NCBI GenBank assembly: GCA_963703895.1
Contig: CAVPFX010000003.1
Location: forward strand, 372,001-436,000
Direction of reading: 5' to 3'
Origin: VRUE01 sp963703895
Lineage (GTDB): Bacteria; Actinomycetota; Thermoleophilia; Solirubrobacterales; 70-9
DNA: 64,000 nt
Shown piece after piece: positions 24,978-33,525 of this stretch (position 1 is its first letter; each line of letters opens with the position of its first letter). The notes beneath the pieces are model-generated. The model had not been told where the DNA came from and made no database searches. It was given only the letters and a program-made list of their open reading frames with translations. A program made the translations under genes and the position numbers.

Positions 24978-25606
24978 GCCGGCGGCGTGAGCAGCGCCAC
25001 CGGCAGGGAGAGGCCGGCGGAGCGACGCAGGGTAGCGATTCGCCGGCCCGGCTGAACGGCGTCGCGGATCTCGCTGACGCGATCCCCGAGCGCGGCAACG
25101 CTCGCCTCGATGTCGGGGGCGACGAAGGCGAGGCCCCAAAAGAAGGCGGGACGGTCTCCCCCGGTTCGCTCGATCGCCTCGAGCGGCGCCTGTACGACCT
25201 CGAGGATCGGCTCACCGAGCCGGAAGAAGGCCTGGCGGGGAGCGCCGGCGGGCGTCGGCTCCTCGCGGACGCGCCGCAGATCAAGGCCGGCGTCCTGGAG
25301 AACAGCGACGGTGCGGTCGAGGTCCGAGCTGATCGCCACTACGTGATCCAGCGCGGTGATGCCGTTGGGATGAGTCAGCGCCTCGCTCGGCGGGGGCCGA
25401 TCCGAGCTCGCGGTCGGCAGCCCATCCAGCTCTGTGGCGGCGACATCGCGCAGCGACCAGGCGCGGATCCCCTTGGCCCCTTCGCTGGTCTTCAGTTCAA
25501 TTCGCACATCGCCGACAACGCATAGCTCGCCCTCAACCGCAAACCCACAGGCCCGCCAAGCCGCGGGGGCGTCGGCGACGATGAGCCGATCGAGCGTCGG
25601 AGCCAT
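24974..25606 (-). CDS. VOC (glyoxalase-like) superfamily protein
   Basis: 210 residues with paired beta-alpha-beta-beta-beta modules. The clear module is ALDHVVAISSDLDRTVAVLQDAGLDLRRVRE, followed by RQAFFRLGEPILEVVQAP and WGLAFVAPDIEASVAALG. Metal ligands His and Glu of the first module are visible (DHVV and LEVV), but the second-module ligand positions are unclear. These proteins are typically lyases, dioxygenases or resistance proteins; none can be chosen here. It starts at ATG 25606. Confidence 0.82.
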   Translation of the reverse strand: MAPTLDRLIVADAPAAWRACGFAVEGELCVVGDVRIELKTSEGAKGIRAWSLRDVAATELDGLPTASSDRPPPSEALTHPNGITALDHVVAISSDLDRTVAVLQDAGLDLRRVREEPTPAGAPRQAFFRLGEPILEVVQAPLEAIERTGGDRPAFFWGLAFVAPDIEASVAALGDRVSEIRDAVQPGRRIATLRRSAGLSLPVALLTPPA

Positions 25607-25654
25607 GCCCGAGAAGGTAGCCTCCCGAGACCCCGATAAACAGTGTTGTGGGAA

Positions 25655-25697
25655 ATACCGGACTTCTTCCGTATTACTGAAGTTAAATCGACGGTAT
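25655..25697. promoter_or_regulatory. Candidate operator upstream of the GntR gene
   Basis: Half-sites ATACCG (25655-25660) and CGGTAT (25692-25697) form an exact 6-bp inverted repeat, and a second imperfect repeat (ATACCGGA with TCCGTAT) lies within it. The position 14-56 bp before the start codon would suit autoregulation by GntR. This is weak evidence on its own. Confidence 0.3.
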
Positions 25698-25710
25698 CCT
25701 AAGTGGGCTT

Positions 25711-26511
25711 ATGGTCAAGCCCACCCCATCTGGCCAGGGCCGGCCAAAGCGATCCTCCGATATCCCTCTGGCCGGCAGCCGCAGACTTGATCGCAGCAGT
25801 GAAGTACCGCTCTACTTTCAGCTCGCCGCGGCGCTGAAGGTAATGCTCGAGGTCGGAGCCTGGGAGTCCGGCGCCCGCTTTGCCTCCGAGCGTGAGATCG
25901 AAGAAGAGTTCAAAGTCTCGCGGGCGGTGATCCGGCCGGCGCTGGATCTACTGGTCGGCGACGGAGCGATCTTCCGCATCAAGGGATCCGGCGCCTTCGT
26001 CGCCCCGCCGCGGCGGGAGGTTGAGGTCACCGGGCTGGTCAGGCTGTGGCTGGAGGGTCACGGCAATCGCCTCGTAACCGTGCGCAGCGCACGCGAGCAC
26101 CTGCCCGACCACACCGTCTCGCACTTCCTCGACATCGATGATCAACGCGCCCCGATCGCACATGTAACCGCCGTGGTCGATGTCGATCAGCCCTCGGTCT
26201 GCCTCGTCGACTCATACGCCACGGTCGCGCACGTACCCTGGTTTCTCCCCACCGCCCAAGCGCTCAAAACCGGCGAGAAACCGCCATTCCCGGGCGAGCT
26301 TGAACTGACTCGCGCCACCGTCTCGGTCGAGCACACCTTCTTCGGCGAGTGGGGGTCCTCCCAGGTCGGCGCCACGGCCGGCGAGCCAGCCCTGATGGGG
26401 CGCTTCGTTCAGTTCGGCCGCACGGAAGAATCGGAGCGAGAGCGCCCGCTCGAGTTTGCCCGCCTCGTCTATCGCGCCGACAGCGCCCAACTCGCCTTTG
26501 AGCTCAGCTAG
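25711..26511 (+). CDS. GntR-family transcriptional regulator with UTRA-type ligand domain
   Basis: 266 residues from ATG at 25711. The N-terminal GntR winged helix is complete (VPLYFQLAAALKVMLEVGAWESG, then ASEREIEEEFKVSRAVIRPALDLLVGDG). The C-terminal domain (RAPIAHVTAVVDVDQPSVCLVDSYATVAHVPW, then ELELTRATVSVEHTFF) resembles UTRA, which binds small effectors. It lies 57 bp upstream of the ABC transporter operon on the same strand, so it most likely controls it in response to the transported compound or a metabolite. Confidence 0.88.
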   Translation: MVKPTPSGQGRPKRSSDIPLAGSRRLDRSSEVPLYFQLAAALKVMLEVGAWESGARFASEREIEEEFKVSRAVIRPALDLLVGDGAIFRIKGSGAFVAPPRREVEVTGLVRLWLEGHGNRLVTVRSAREHLPDHTVSHFLDIDDQRAPIAHVTAVVDVDQPSVCLVDSYATVAHVPWFLPTAQALKTGEKPPFPGELELTRATVSVEHTFFGEWGSSQVGATAGEPALMGRFVQFGRTEESERERPLEFARLVYRADSAQLAFELS

Positions 26512-26514
26512 CCA

Positions 26515-26546
26515 AGCGCTCCATCGTCTGAGTTTTTTAGAGCGCT
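26515..26546. promoter_or_regulatory. Inverted repeat before the transporter operon
   Basis: AGCGCTC (26515-26521) and GAGCGCT (26540-26546) are exact 7-bp inverted arms, 18 nt apart, with a T-tract between them, 22 bp before the livH-like start. It could be an operator or a hairpin for the end of the GntR transcript. It is not the same sequence as the GntR upstream repeat. Confidence 0.3.
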
Positions 26547-26568
26547 ATGGAAAGATCAATCGCTGGCG

Positions 26569-27453
26569 ATGACGGAGTTGGGCCAGAACCTGATCGATGC
26601 CCTGGCGCTCGGCAGCCTCTACGCCCTGATCGCCCTCGGCATCACTCTTGTCTACACGGTGATGGGAATGATGAACTTCGCCCACGGCGAGTTCATCATG
26701 CTTGCCGCCTACGCCCTCTTCGTCTTCGCCGACCTGCCCTTCGCCGCGGCGGTTGCGGGTGCGCTGCTGGCCGGAATCGCGATCGCCTTGCTCGCCGAGC
26801 GCGTCGCCTTCCGGCCGGTGCGCAGCGCTGACCTCTCGGCCCAGCTCGTCACCTCGCTGGCGGTCGCGGCGATCCTCCAGAACGTCGTGACCGTGGCAGT
26901 CGACGCTCGTGCCCAATCGGTCGCAACCCCGGCCTCGATCAGTGAATCGACCAGCATCGGCAGCATCACGGTGCCGAACCTGGAGTTCGTCACGCTCGGG
27001 CTCACGGTGATCGTCCTCGGCGGCCTCGGCTGGCTGCTCTACAGAACCCGCACCGGCCTGGCGATGCGAGCCGCGGCGGAGAACTTCGACATGGCTCGCC
27101 TGCTCGGCGTCCGCGCCGATCGGGTGATCGCGATCGCCTTCGCGATCAGTGGAGCGCTTGCCGCCGCGGTCGGCGTGCTGCTGGTGATGCAAACCGGACA
27201 GGTCTCGCCGACGATGGGCCTCACACCCGTCCTGGTTGGCTTCGTCGCGGTGGTGATCGGTGGCTTCGGCCGGATGTTCGGCGCGGTGGTCGGCGGCCTG
27301 CTGCTCGGTGCCCTCTCCTCCCTGCTCGGGGTTTACCTGCCCGAGGGTCTGGCGCCGTTCCGCGACGCGATCGTCTTCACCTTCCCGGTCTTGATCCTGA
27401 TCTTCCGGCCCCACGGCCTGCTCGGAGGAGAGATCGGCAAGGCCCGGGTATGA
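26569..27453 (+). CDS. Branched-chain amino acid-type ABC transporter permease (LivH family)
   Basis: 294 residues with about eight membrane helices. The family opening is intact: LIDALALGSLYALIALGITLVYTVMGMMNFAHGEFIMLAAY, as are TGLAMRAAAENFDMARLLG (cytoplasmic coupling loop) and GGFGRMFGAVVGGLLLG. It is one half of the membrane channel of a HAAT-type importer. It is the first gene after the GntR regulator; its stop overlaps the start of the next gene (ATGA). Confidence 0.95.
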   Translation: MTELGQNLIDALALGSLYALIALGITLVYTVMGMMNFAHGEFIMLAAYALFVFADLPFAAAVAGALLAGIAIALLAERVAFRPVRSADLSAQLVTSLAVAAILQNVVTVAVDARAQSVATPASISESTSIGSITVPNLEFVTLGLTVIVLGGLGWLLYRTRTGLAMRAAAENFDMARLLGVRADRVIAIAFAISGALAAAVGVLLVMQTGQVSPTMGLTPVLVGFVAVVIGGFGRMFGAVVGGLLLGALSSLLGVYLPEGLAPFRDAIVFTFPVLILIFRPHGLLGGEIGKARV

Positions 27454-29294
27454 GCGGCGTGCACTTCCGCACGCGCCAGTCCGCGGCCGCCTCGCTGCTG
27501 ATACCGCTGCTGCTGATCGCGATCGCCGCACTCCTCGGTGCCAACGGCACACCCTCCTTCCAGGGCACCGTCACCCTGGTTCTCTGCAACCTGATCGTCG
27601 TCGTCGGCCTGCAGGTGTTCGTCGGCAACAGTGGCGTCTACTCGTTCGGACAGCTCGGCTTCGCCACGGCCGGCGCCTACGTCGCGGCGTTCCTCACCCT
27701 GCCGGCAGCCTTCGCCCTGCTGCAGACGCCCGGCCTGCCGGATTTCATCATCGACGCTCACCTTGGCGTGCTGCCCTCGACCCTGATCGCCGCCGCGATC
27801 TCGGGTCTGCTCGCGATCGTCGTCGGTCTGCCCTTGATGCGCACCTCGACCCTGGCGATCCCGATCTCCACCTTCGCTTTCCTGATCGTCGTCTACAGCG
27901 TCGTCGCCAACTGGGACCGCGTCACCGGCGGCAGCAGTGGCCTGGTCAGCATTCCAACCACGACCAGCGTCGAATCGGCAGCGCTCTGGGCCGGCGCCGC
28001 CGTGATCGTGGCGCTGGCGTTCAAATGGTCGGCGAGCGGCTATCGCCTGCAGGCGACGCGCGAGGACGAGGTGGCGGCGCGCTCGATCGGGATCGGCGCG
28101 ATGAGGGAGCGACTGATCGCCTTCGGCATCAGCGGAGTGCTCTGCGGAATCGGCGGCGCGCTGGCGGTGCACCAGTCCGGCGTTCTCAACCCCACCACCT
28201 TCTACTTCGGCGCGACCGTGACGACGATGACGATGCTGGTGGTCGGTGGCGCCCGCAGCGTCTTTGGAGCGGTGGTCGGCGCGATCGCGATCGCGACGGT
28301 GAACGAGCTGCTGCGCGGGGTTGAGAACGGCGCCAGCCTCTTCGGCGCGATCTCGATCGGCGAAGCTCCCGGACTAGCCGCGATCGGCCTTGGCCTGATC
28401 CTGCTGGCGACGATGATCGCGATGCCGAACGGGTTGAGCGGCGGCAGGGAGGCGGGCGAGTTGCCCTGGCTGCAGCGACTGGGCCTGAGCTCTGCCGCGC
28501 CGCCAGCGGAGCCCGACGATGCCCTCGCCGGCGAGCCACGGGTCGAGCGGTCGACGCAGGGCGCCCTGCGCGCCGAGGGCATATCGCTCGCCTTTGCCGG
28601 CCTGCGGGTCCTCAAGCAGGTCGACCTCTCGCTCGAGCCGGGTGAGGCGCTCGGGCTGATCGGCCCGAACGGGGCCGGCAAGACGACGCTCGTCAACGTC
28701 CTCAGCGGGTTTCAGGCGCCCGACTCGGGGACCGTCTCTATGGACGGAGTCGGCGTCACCGGACGGTCCCCGGCCCGCCTCGCCCACGATGGCCTGGCCC
28801 GCACCTTTCAGGCCGCGCTGCCGTTTCCCGAGTTGAGCAGCCTCGAGAGCGTGGCCGTCGGCGCGATGGGCATGGGGGTCGGCAGGCGGCGCGCGGTTGC
28901 GGTTGCGACCGATGTGCTCGGCCGCCTCAACCTGCTCGAGCAGGCCACGCTGCCGGGCGGCTCACTGCCCCCTGGCAGTCAGCGACTGCTCGGGATCGCC
29001 CGCGCCCTCGCCACCCAGCCCCGCTACCTGCTGCTCGACGAGCCGGCGGCCGGGCTGAACGAGGCCGAATGCGAGCAACTGGTCGCGATCCTCCGCAACG
29101 TGCTGGCCGACTTCGGCTGTGGGCTGCTGCTGATCGAGCATGACATGAGCATCGTCATGCCACTCTGCTCCCGGGTCCAGGTGCTCGACGATGGCATGAC
29201 CCTGCGGGTCGGCACTCCGCAGGAAGTCCAGGCCGACCCCGCCGTGGTCCGGTCCTATCTCGGCAGCTCGTTCGTGGCGGCTACCGATGCTTGA
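27450..29294 (+). CDS. Fused ABC permease-ATPase (LivM-LivG)
   Basis: 614 residues combining two usual proteins. Residues 1 to about 330 are the LivM permease, with NLIVVVGLQVFVGNSGVYSFGQLGFATAGAY and RSIGIGAMRERLIAFGISGVLCGIGGAL. After a linker rich in Pro, Glu and Asp, residues about 365-614 are the LivG ATPase: Walker A GPNGAGKTT at about 405-412, the LivG-type signature LPPGSQRLLGIARAL, and Walker B LLLDEPAAGLNEAE. Such fusions occur in actinobacteria and proteobacteria. It overlaps both neighbours, so the operon is tightly coupled. Confidence 0.95.
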   Translation: MSGVHFRTRQSAAASLLIPLLLIAIAALLGANGTPSFQGTVTLVLCNLIVVVGLQVFVGNSGVYSFGQLGFATAGAYVAAFLTLPAAFALLQTPGLPDFIIDAHLGVLPSTLIAAAISGLLAIVVGLPLMRTSTLAIPISTFAFLIVVYSVVANWDRVTGGSSGLVSIPTTTSVESAALWAGAAVIVALAFKWSASGYRLQATREDEVAARSIGIGAMRERLIAFGISGVLCGIGGALAVHQSGVLNPTTFYFGATVTTMTMLVVGGARSVFGAVVGAIAIATVNELLRGVENGASLFGAISIGEAPGLAAIGLGLILLATMIAMPNGLSGGREAGELPWLQRLGLSSAAPPAEPDDALAGEPRVERSTQGALRAEGISLAFAGLRVLKQVDLSLEPGEALGLIGPNGAGKTTLVNVLSGFQAPDSGTVSMDGVGVTGRSPARLAHDGLARTFQAALPFPELSSLESVAVGAMGMGVGRRRAVAVATDVLGRLNLLEQATLPGGSLPPGSQRLLGIARALATQPRYLLLDEPAAGLNEAECEQLVAILRNVLADFGCGLLLIEHDMSIVMPLCSRVQVLDDGMTLRVGTPQEVQADPAVVRSYLGSSFVAATDA

Positions 29295-29988
29295 GCTGCG
29301 CGGGCTGCGGGTCAGCTACGGGCGCATCGAGGTGGTCCACGGAGTCGACCTCAGCCTCGGCAGCGGAGAAGTGCTGGGAATGATCGGTCCGAACGGCGCC
29401 GGCAAGAGCTCGATCCTGCGCTCGATCTGCGGGCTGGTGCGCCCGACTGGCGGAGATGCGGTATTCGAGGACCGCGTCCTGACCGGATTGGCGCCGGAGC
29501 AGATCGTGCGGCTGGGGCTGGCGCTGGTGCCCGAGGGCCGGCACATCTTCAAGACCCTGACCGTGGCCGAGAACCTGCGGCTCGGCGCCCGCAACGGCGG
29601 CGAAGACGGCGCCTGGCTCGAGCAGACGCTGGAGCGCTTCCCGATCCTTCGCCAGCGCTCCCACCAGCGCGCCGACCGGCTCTCGGGCGGCGAGCAGCAG
29701 CAGCTCGCGATCGCCCGTGCCCTGCTCGGCCGGCCCAAGCTCTTGATTCTCGATGAGCCCTCGCTCGGCCTGGCACCGAAGATGATCGACGTCATCTACG
29801 AGCTGCTCCAGGGCCTGCGCGAGGAAGGCGTGACGATGCTCTTGGTCGAGCAAAACGCCGCCCGCACGATCGATTTCTGCGACCGCTGCGTCGTGCTCGC
29901 CACCGGCAAGGTCCGGGCCGAGGGCTCGCGCAGCGAGCTGCAGCGCAACCCCGATGTCCTCCGTGCCTATCTGGGAAAGCAGCCGTGA
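29287..29988 (+). CDS. ABC transporter ATPase (LivF family)
   Basis: 233 residues. Walker A GPNGAGKSS, the signature LSGGEQQQLAIARALLG, Walker B LLILDEPSLGLAP and the LivF-typical LVPEGRHIFKTLTVAENL are all present. It pairs with the LivG half of the preceding fusion protein to power import. It starts with ATG at 29287, overlapping the previous gene by eight bases. Confidence 0.95.
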   Translation: MLELRGLRVSYGRIEVVHGVDLSLGSGEVLGMIGPNGAGKSSILRSICGLVRPTGGDAVFEDRVLTGLAPEQIVRLGLALVPEGRHIFKTLTVAENLRLGARNGGEDGAWLEQTLERFPILRQRSHQRADRLSGGEQQQLAIARALLGRPKLLILDEPSLGLAPKMIDVIYELLQGLREEGVTMLLVEQNAARTIDFCDRCVVLATGKVRAEGSRSELQRNPDVLRAYLGKQP

Positions 29989-30025
29989 CTAGAATGAAAC
30001 ATCGCATTAATCACGAGGAGCGGTG

Positions 30026-31045
30026 ATGTTTGACGAGCGCCCACGTGGAGCGCCGACCAGCGAGGAGGTCGCCCTCGCGCTGCGCCACTGCTGGCAGCCG
30101 GTCGCGAGACTCCAAGATCTAGAGGACGGCCCGCAGCGGGCCGTGCTGCTCGGCGAGGCGCTCGCCGTCTTCCTCACCGAGAGTGGCAAGCCGGCCGTGG
30201 TCGCCGATCGCTGCGCTCATCGCGGCGCCTCGCTCTCGATGGGCAAGGTCGAAGGCGACTCGATCCAGTGCCCCTACCACGGCTGGGAGTGGGGCGGCGA
30301 CGACGGCGCCTGCACTCGCATTCCATCGCTGCCCGACCAGAGCCAGATCCCGCCGCGCGCTCGCATCCCGGCCTTCCCGGTGCGCGAGCACTGGGGCCTG
30401 GTCTGGACCGTGCTGGAGGAGCCGCTGGGCGAGCTGCCGGCCCTGCCGTGGTTCGACGAAGAGGAGTGGACCTGGGGTCACGGCACCCCGTTCGAGCTCC
30501 CGGTCAGCTTCGGCCTCATGATCGAGAACTTCCGCGACGTCTCCCACTTCGCCTTCGTCCACCAGGCGACCCTGGGGGCGATGCCGGAGCTGATCGAGCC
30601 GCTCGAGCCCGAGCGCAACGGTCGCGAAGTGATCCTGCGCCGCAAAGTCGAGTGGGGCGAGGACGCCTCAGCCGTTTGGGGTGCCCTGCGGGAAATGCAC
30701 TACCACGCGATCGCGCCCAACTTCATCTCCGGTCGGATCCTCACCGCGGACGGGGAGCGCTGCCTGCTCCATGCCGCGCGCGCGATCAGCGCCACCGAGT
30801 CGGCCCACTACTGGATCGAGGGAGGGCTGGAGAACTTCGACGAGCAGGACCTTGAGAACCTGATCGCCTACGACTGGCGCGTCTACGCCGAGGACCTGCC
30901 GATCATCTCGGCGATCCAACCACCAGAGCTGCCGCTGGACGCAAATGCCGACGTCAACACGCTGGCCGACCGGTTCACGCTGGCCTACCGGGCGGCGTTT
31001 CGCGAGTACGTCGAACGCGCTCTCGACGAGCGCGCGGTCGCCTAG
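30026..31045 (+). CDS. Rieske non-heme iron oxygenase, alpha subunit
   Basis: 339 residues from ATG at 30026, preceded by GAGGAG. The N-terminal Rieske [2Fe-2S] domain has Cys63 and His65 (CAHRG) and Cys82 and His85 (CPYHGW). The catalytic domain has the mononuclear iron motif NFRDVSHFAFVH with Asp171, His174 and His179. This resembles the VanA/PobA-type single-component alpha subunits that hydroxylate or demethylate aromatic or other small substrates. No reductase gene is adjacent, so electrons must come from elsewhere. It lies 37 bp after the transporter ATPase genes and ends convergently (four-base overlap) with a binding-protein gene, suggesting it acts on the imported compound. Confidence 0.93.
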   Translation: MFDERPRGAPTSEEVALALRHCWQPVARLQDLEDGPQRAVLLGEALAVFLTESGKPAVVADRCAHRGASLSMGKVEGDSIQCPYHGWEWGGDDGACTRIPSLPDQSQIPPRARIPAFPVREHWGLVWTVLEEPLGELPALPWFDEEEWTWGHGTPFELPVSFGLMIENFRDVSHFAFVHQATLGAMPELIEPLEPERNGREVILRRKVEWGEDASAVWGALREMHYHAIAPNFISGRILTADGERCLLHAARAISATESAHYWIEGGLENFDEQDLENLIAYDWRVYAEDLPIISAIQPPELPLDANADVNTLADRFTLAYRAAFREYVERALDERAVA

Positions 31046-32232
31046 CCTCCGTACTCGGGGATGAACCGCGGCTTGACCTTCGCCACCAGCTCCGGCTTGC
31101 CGCTCGCATACGAGTAGATCGGCCAGTTCCGGGGAATCGGGTGGTGATCGGTCTTCGTATAAGTGAGCTTGCCGACGACTGTGTCGTGGGGCTTGGCTTC
31201 GAGCGCATCGGCCAGGCTGTTGCCGTCGACGCTGCCGGTTTCCCTGATTGCGGCGAGGATCAACTGGCCGCCGGCGTAGGCCCCCAGCAGGGCGCTCGAG
31301 ACGTCGGTGTCGACGCCGACGCGTTTGAGCTTCTCGAACAGCTTCGCCGTCTCCGCGTTGGGCGGGTCGTAGGCGGAGCCGTTGGAGGTGGCGTAGATGT
31401 CTCTGGTGCTCGGGATGCCCTTGAGCCAGAAGGTGCCGTCGAAACCGGCTGGCCCGAGGATCGGGACGTCGATGCCGGCGGCGCGGATCTGCTTGATCGC
31501 CGCGGCACCGCCGGGCGGGTAGGAGCACATGACCACGGCGTCGGCACCGGAGTCGCGCAGCTCGCTGACCTGGCTGGCGACCGACTCGTCGCTGTTCTCG
31601 AAGTCGACCGAGCCGGCGATCGTGCCGCCGAGGTGCTCCCAGGTCTGCTGCACGCCGGAGCAATACGCCCTGCCGTAGATGATCGCGGTGTCGCGGAACA
31701 GGAATGGGTGCTCGATGCCGCGGTCGTGCAGGAACGAGGCGCCGGCACTTGCCTCGCTGAGCAGGCTCGGGAAGGAGCTGAAGGAGAGGCGGCCGGTCGT
31801 CGGCGGTCCGTAGCCGGGTTCGTTGGCGTTGGACATGTTCAGCTCACCGTGTTCTTCGGCCAGCGGCGCCCCCGCCGCCGCGTTCAACGCCTCACCGCTG
31901 AAGACGAGGACGTTGGCCCCGTCTTCGATCAGCTTCTGAACGGCGATTACCGCCTGCTGTGGATCTGAGCGAGTATCGGCATGGATCACCCTCACCTCGT
32001 GACCGTCGATTCCTCCATGGGCATTGGTTTCCTTGACCAGCTGTTCGACCGCGGCAAAGGTGGAATCGTAAGGCGCCATGTAGCCGGTTTTGGCCAGCGC
32101 AGCGCCGATCACTATTTCCTTCGGCAGGCCCGTCGCAGGCGACGCGGTCGAATCCCCACCGCTGCCGCAGCCAGGCAAGAGGACGAGCAGGAGCCCGATG
32201 ACAACGAGGATCGGCCTTACGGAAGGGGACAT
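31042..32232 (-). CDS. ABC transporter substrate-binding lipoprotein (HAAT type), copy 1
   Basis: 396 residues from ATG at 32232. It has a lipoprotein signal (ILVVIGLLLVLLPGC), then a periplasmic-binding-protein type I fold: LPKEIVIGAALAKTGYMAPYD, GGIDGHEVRVIHADTRSDPQQAV, DAVVMCSYPPGGAAAIKQIRAAG and GPAGFDGTFWLKG. It is a close relative of the adjacent gene (very similar along the whole length), so the pair arose by tandem duplication. It captures the substrate for the LivHMGF-like transporter encoded convergently. Confidence 0.93.
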   Translation of the reverse strand: MSPSVRPILVVIGLLLVLLPGCGSGGDSTASPATGLPKEIVIGAALAKTGYMAPYDSTFAAVEQLVKETNAHGGIDGHEVRVIHADTRSDPQQAVIAVQKLIEDGANVLVFSGEALNAAAGAPLAEEHGELNMSNANEPGYGPPTTGRLSFSSFPSLLSEASAGASFLHDRGIEHPFLFRDTAIIYGRAYCSGVQQTWEHLGGTIAGSVDFENSDESVASQVSELRDSGADAVVMCSYPPGGAAAIKQIRAAGIDVPILGPAGFDGTFWLKGIPSTRDIYATSNGSAYDPPNAETAKLFEKLKRVGVDTDVSSALLGAYAGGQLILAAIRETGSVDGNSLADALEAKPHDTVVGKLTYTKTDHHPIPRNWPIYSYASGKPELVAKVKPRFIPEYGG

Positions 32233-32237
32233 CGCCG

Positions 32238-33389
32238 CTACTCGCCGCCGTATTCGGGAATGAACCGCGGCTTGACCCTGGCCACCAGCTTCGGCTTGCC
32301 ACTCGAGTAGTCGTAGATCAACCACGTCCGAGCCGTGTGGTGTTCGTCCTTGGTGTAGGTGACCTTGCCGAGGACGGTCCGATGGGGCTTTGCCTCCAGC
32401 GCGTCGGCCAGGGTGTTTCCCTCAACGCTGCCGGTTTCCTTGATCGAATCGAGGATCAACTGACCGCCTGCGTACATCGCCAGGAGTGCGCTGGAGATGT
32501 CGGTGTCGACGCCGTCGCCTTTGAGGCTCTTGAACAGCTTCGCCGTTTCCTCGTTCGGTGGGTCGTAGGCCGATCCGTTCGAGCTGACGTAGATGTCCTT
32601 GGTGCTGGGCAGACCCTTGGTCCAGAACGTGCCGTCGAAACCGGCCGGCCCGACGATCGGAACGTCGATGTGGGCGGCCCGGATCTGCTTGATCGCCGCG
32701 GCTCCCCCCGGCGGGTAGGAACAGATGAAGACGGCATCGGCGTCGGCGTCCCGCAACTCGCTGACCTGGCTCGCAACCGACTCGTCGCTGTTCTCAAAGT
32801 CAGCCGAGCCGGCAATCGCGCCACCAAGGTGCTCCCAGCTCTGCTGGAAGGCCGAGCAGCCGGCCTTGCCGTAGATGATCGAGGTATCGCGGAAGAGGAA
32901 CGGGCGCCTGGCTCCCCTCTCCCACAGAAACGAGGCGTCGGCGCTCGCCTCGCTGAGCAGGCTTGGATACGAGCTGAAGGAGAGACGGCCGGTGGTCGGC
33001 GGTCCGAAGCCGGGCTCGTTGACGATGGCGAGGTTCAGCAAGTCGTGTTCCTCGGCCAACGGCGACCCCGCCGAGGCGGTTAGCGCCTCGCCCGTGAAGA
33101 AGAGAACGTCCGCTCCCTCTTCGATCACCTTTTGAACCGCCAGTACCGCCTGCTGGGGATCCGAGCGAGTGTCGACCTGGATCGCCCGCACCTTGTGACC
33201 GTCGATCCCTCCCCGGGCGTTGGTTTCCTTGACCAACTGTTCGACCGCGGCGAAGGTCGAGTCGTAAGGCGCCAGATAACCGGTCTTGGCAATTGCGGCG
33301 CCAATCACGATTTCCTTCGGCAAGCCAACCGAGGGAGAGTCGGTCGAACTGGTGCCGCCTCCGCAACCGGCCAGGAGGGCGAGTGCCAA
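32238..33389 (-). CDS. ABC transporter substrate-binding lipoprotein (HAAT type), copy 2
   Basis: 383 residues from TTG at 33389, five bases upstream of copy 1. The same fold and motifs are present (LPKEIVIGAAIAKTGYLAPYD, DAVFICSYPPGGAAAIKQIR). The lipobox LAGC is near the start, but TTG gives a signal peptide without a basic n-region. In the same frame, an upstream CTG at 33437 (or ATT at 33431) would add KIRRLFTTPLLALPV, a normal signal peptide; the frame is closed just above by a TAG. The real start may therefore be a rare codon. There is a 136-bp gap upstream to the aldo/keto reductase gene. Confidence 0.92.
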   Translation of the reverse strand: MALALLAGCGGGTSSTDSPSVGLPKEIVIGAAIAKTGYLAPYDSTFAAVEQLVKETNARGGIDGHKVRAIQVDTRSDPQQAVLAVQKVIEEGADVLFFTGEALTASAGSPLAEEHDLLNLAIVNEPGFGPPTTGRLSFSSYPSLLSEASADASFLWERGARRPFLFRDTSIIYGKAGCSAFQQSWEHLGGAIAGSADFENSDESVASQVSELRDADADAVFICSYPPGGAAAIKQIRAAHIDVPIVGPAGFDGTFWTKGLPSTKDIYVSSNGSAYDPPNEETAKLFKSLKGDGVDTDISSALLAMYAGGQLILDSIKETGSVEGNTLADALEAKPHRTVLGKVTYTKDEHHTARTWLIYDYSSGKPKLVARVKPRFIPEYGGE

Positions 33390-33525
33390 TACCGGCAGGG
33401 CGAGAAGCGGCGTTGTGAAGAGACGTCGAATTTTCAGCTGACACGACCACTATGAGGACAGTGCAGACAAGATTACCTGAGCAACGGGGAAGTGCCCAAG
33501 CAACAGCGCGGCGGCTGGCTCGTGG

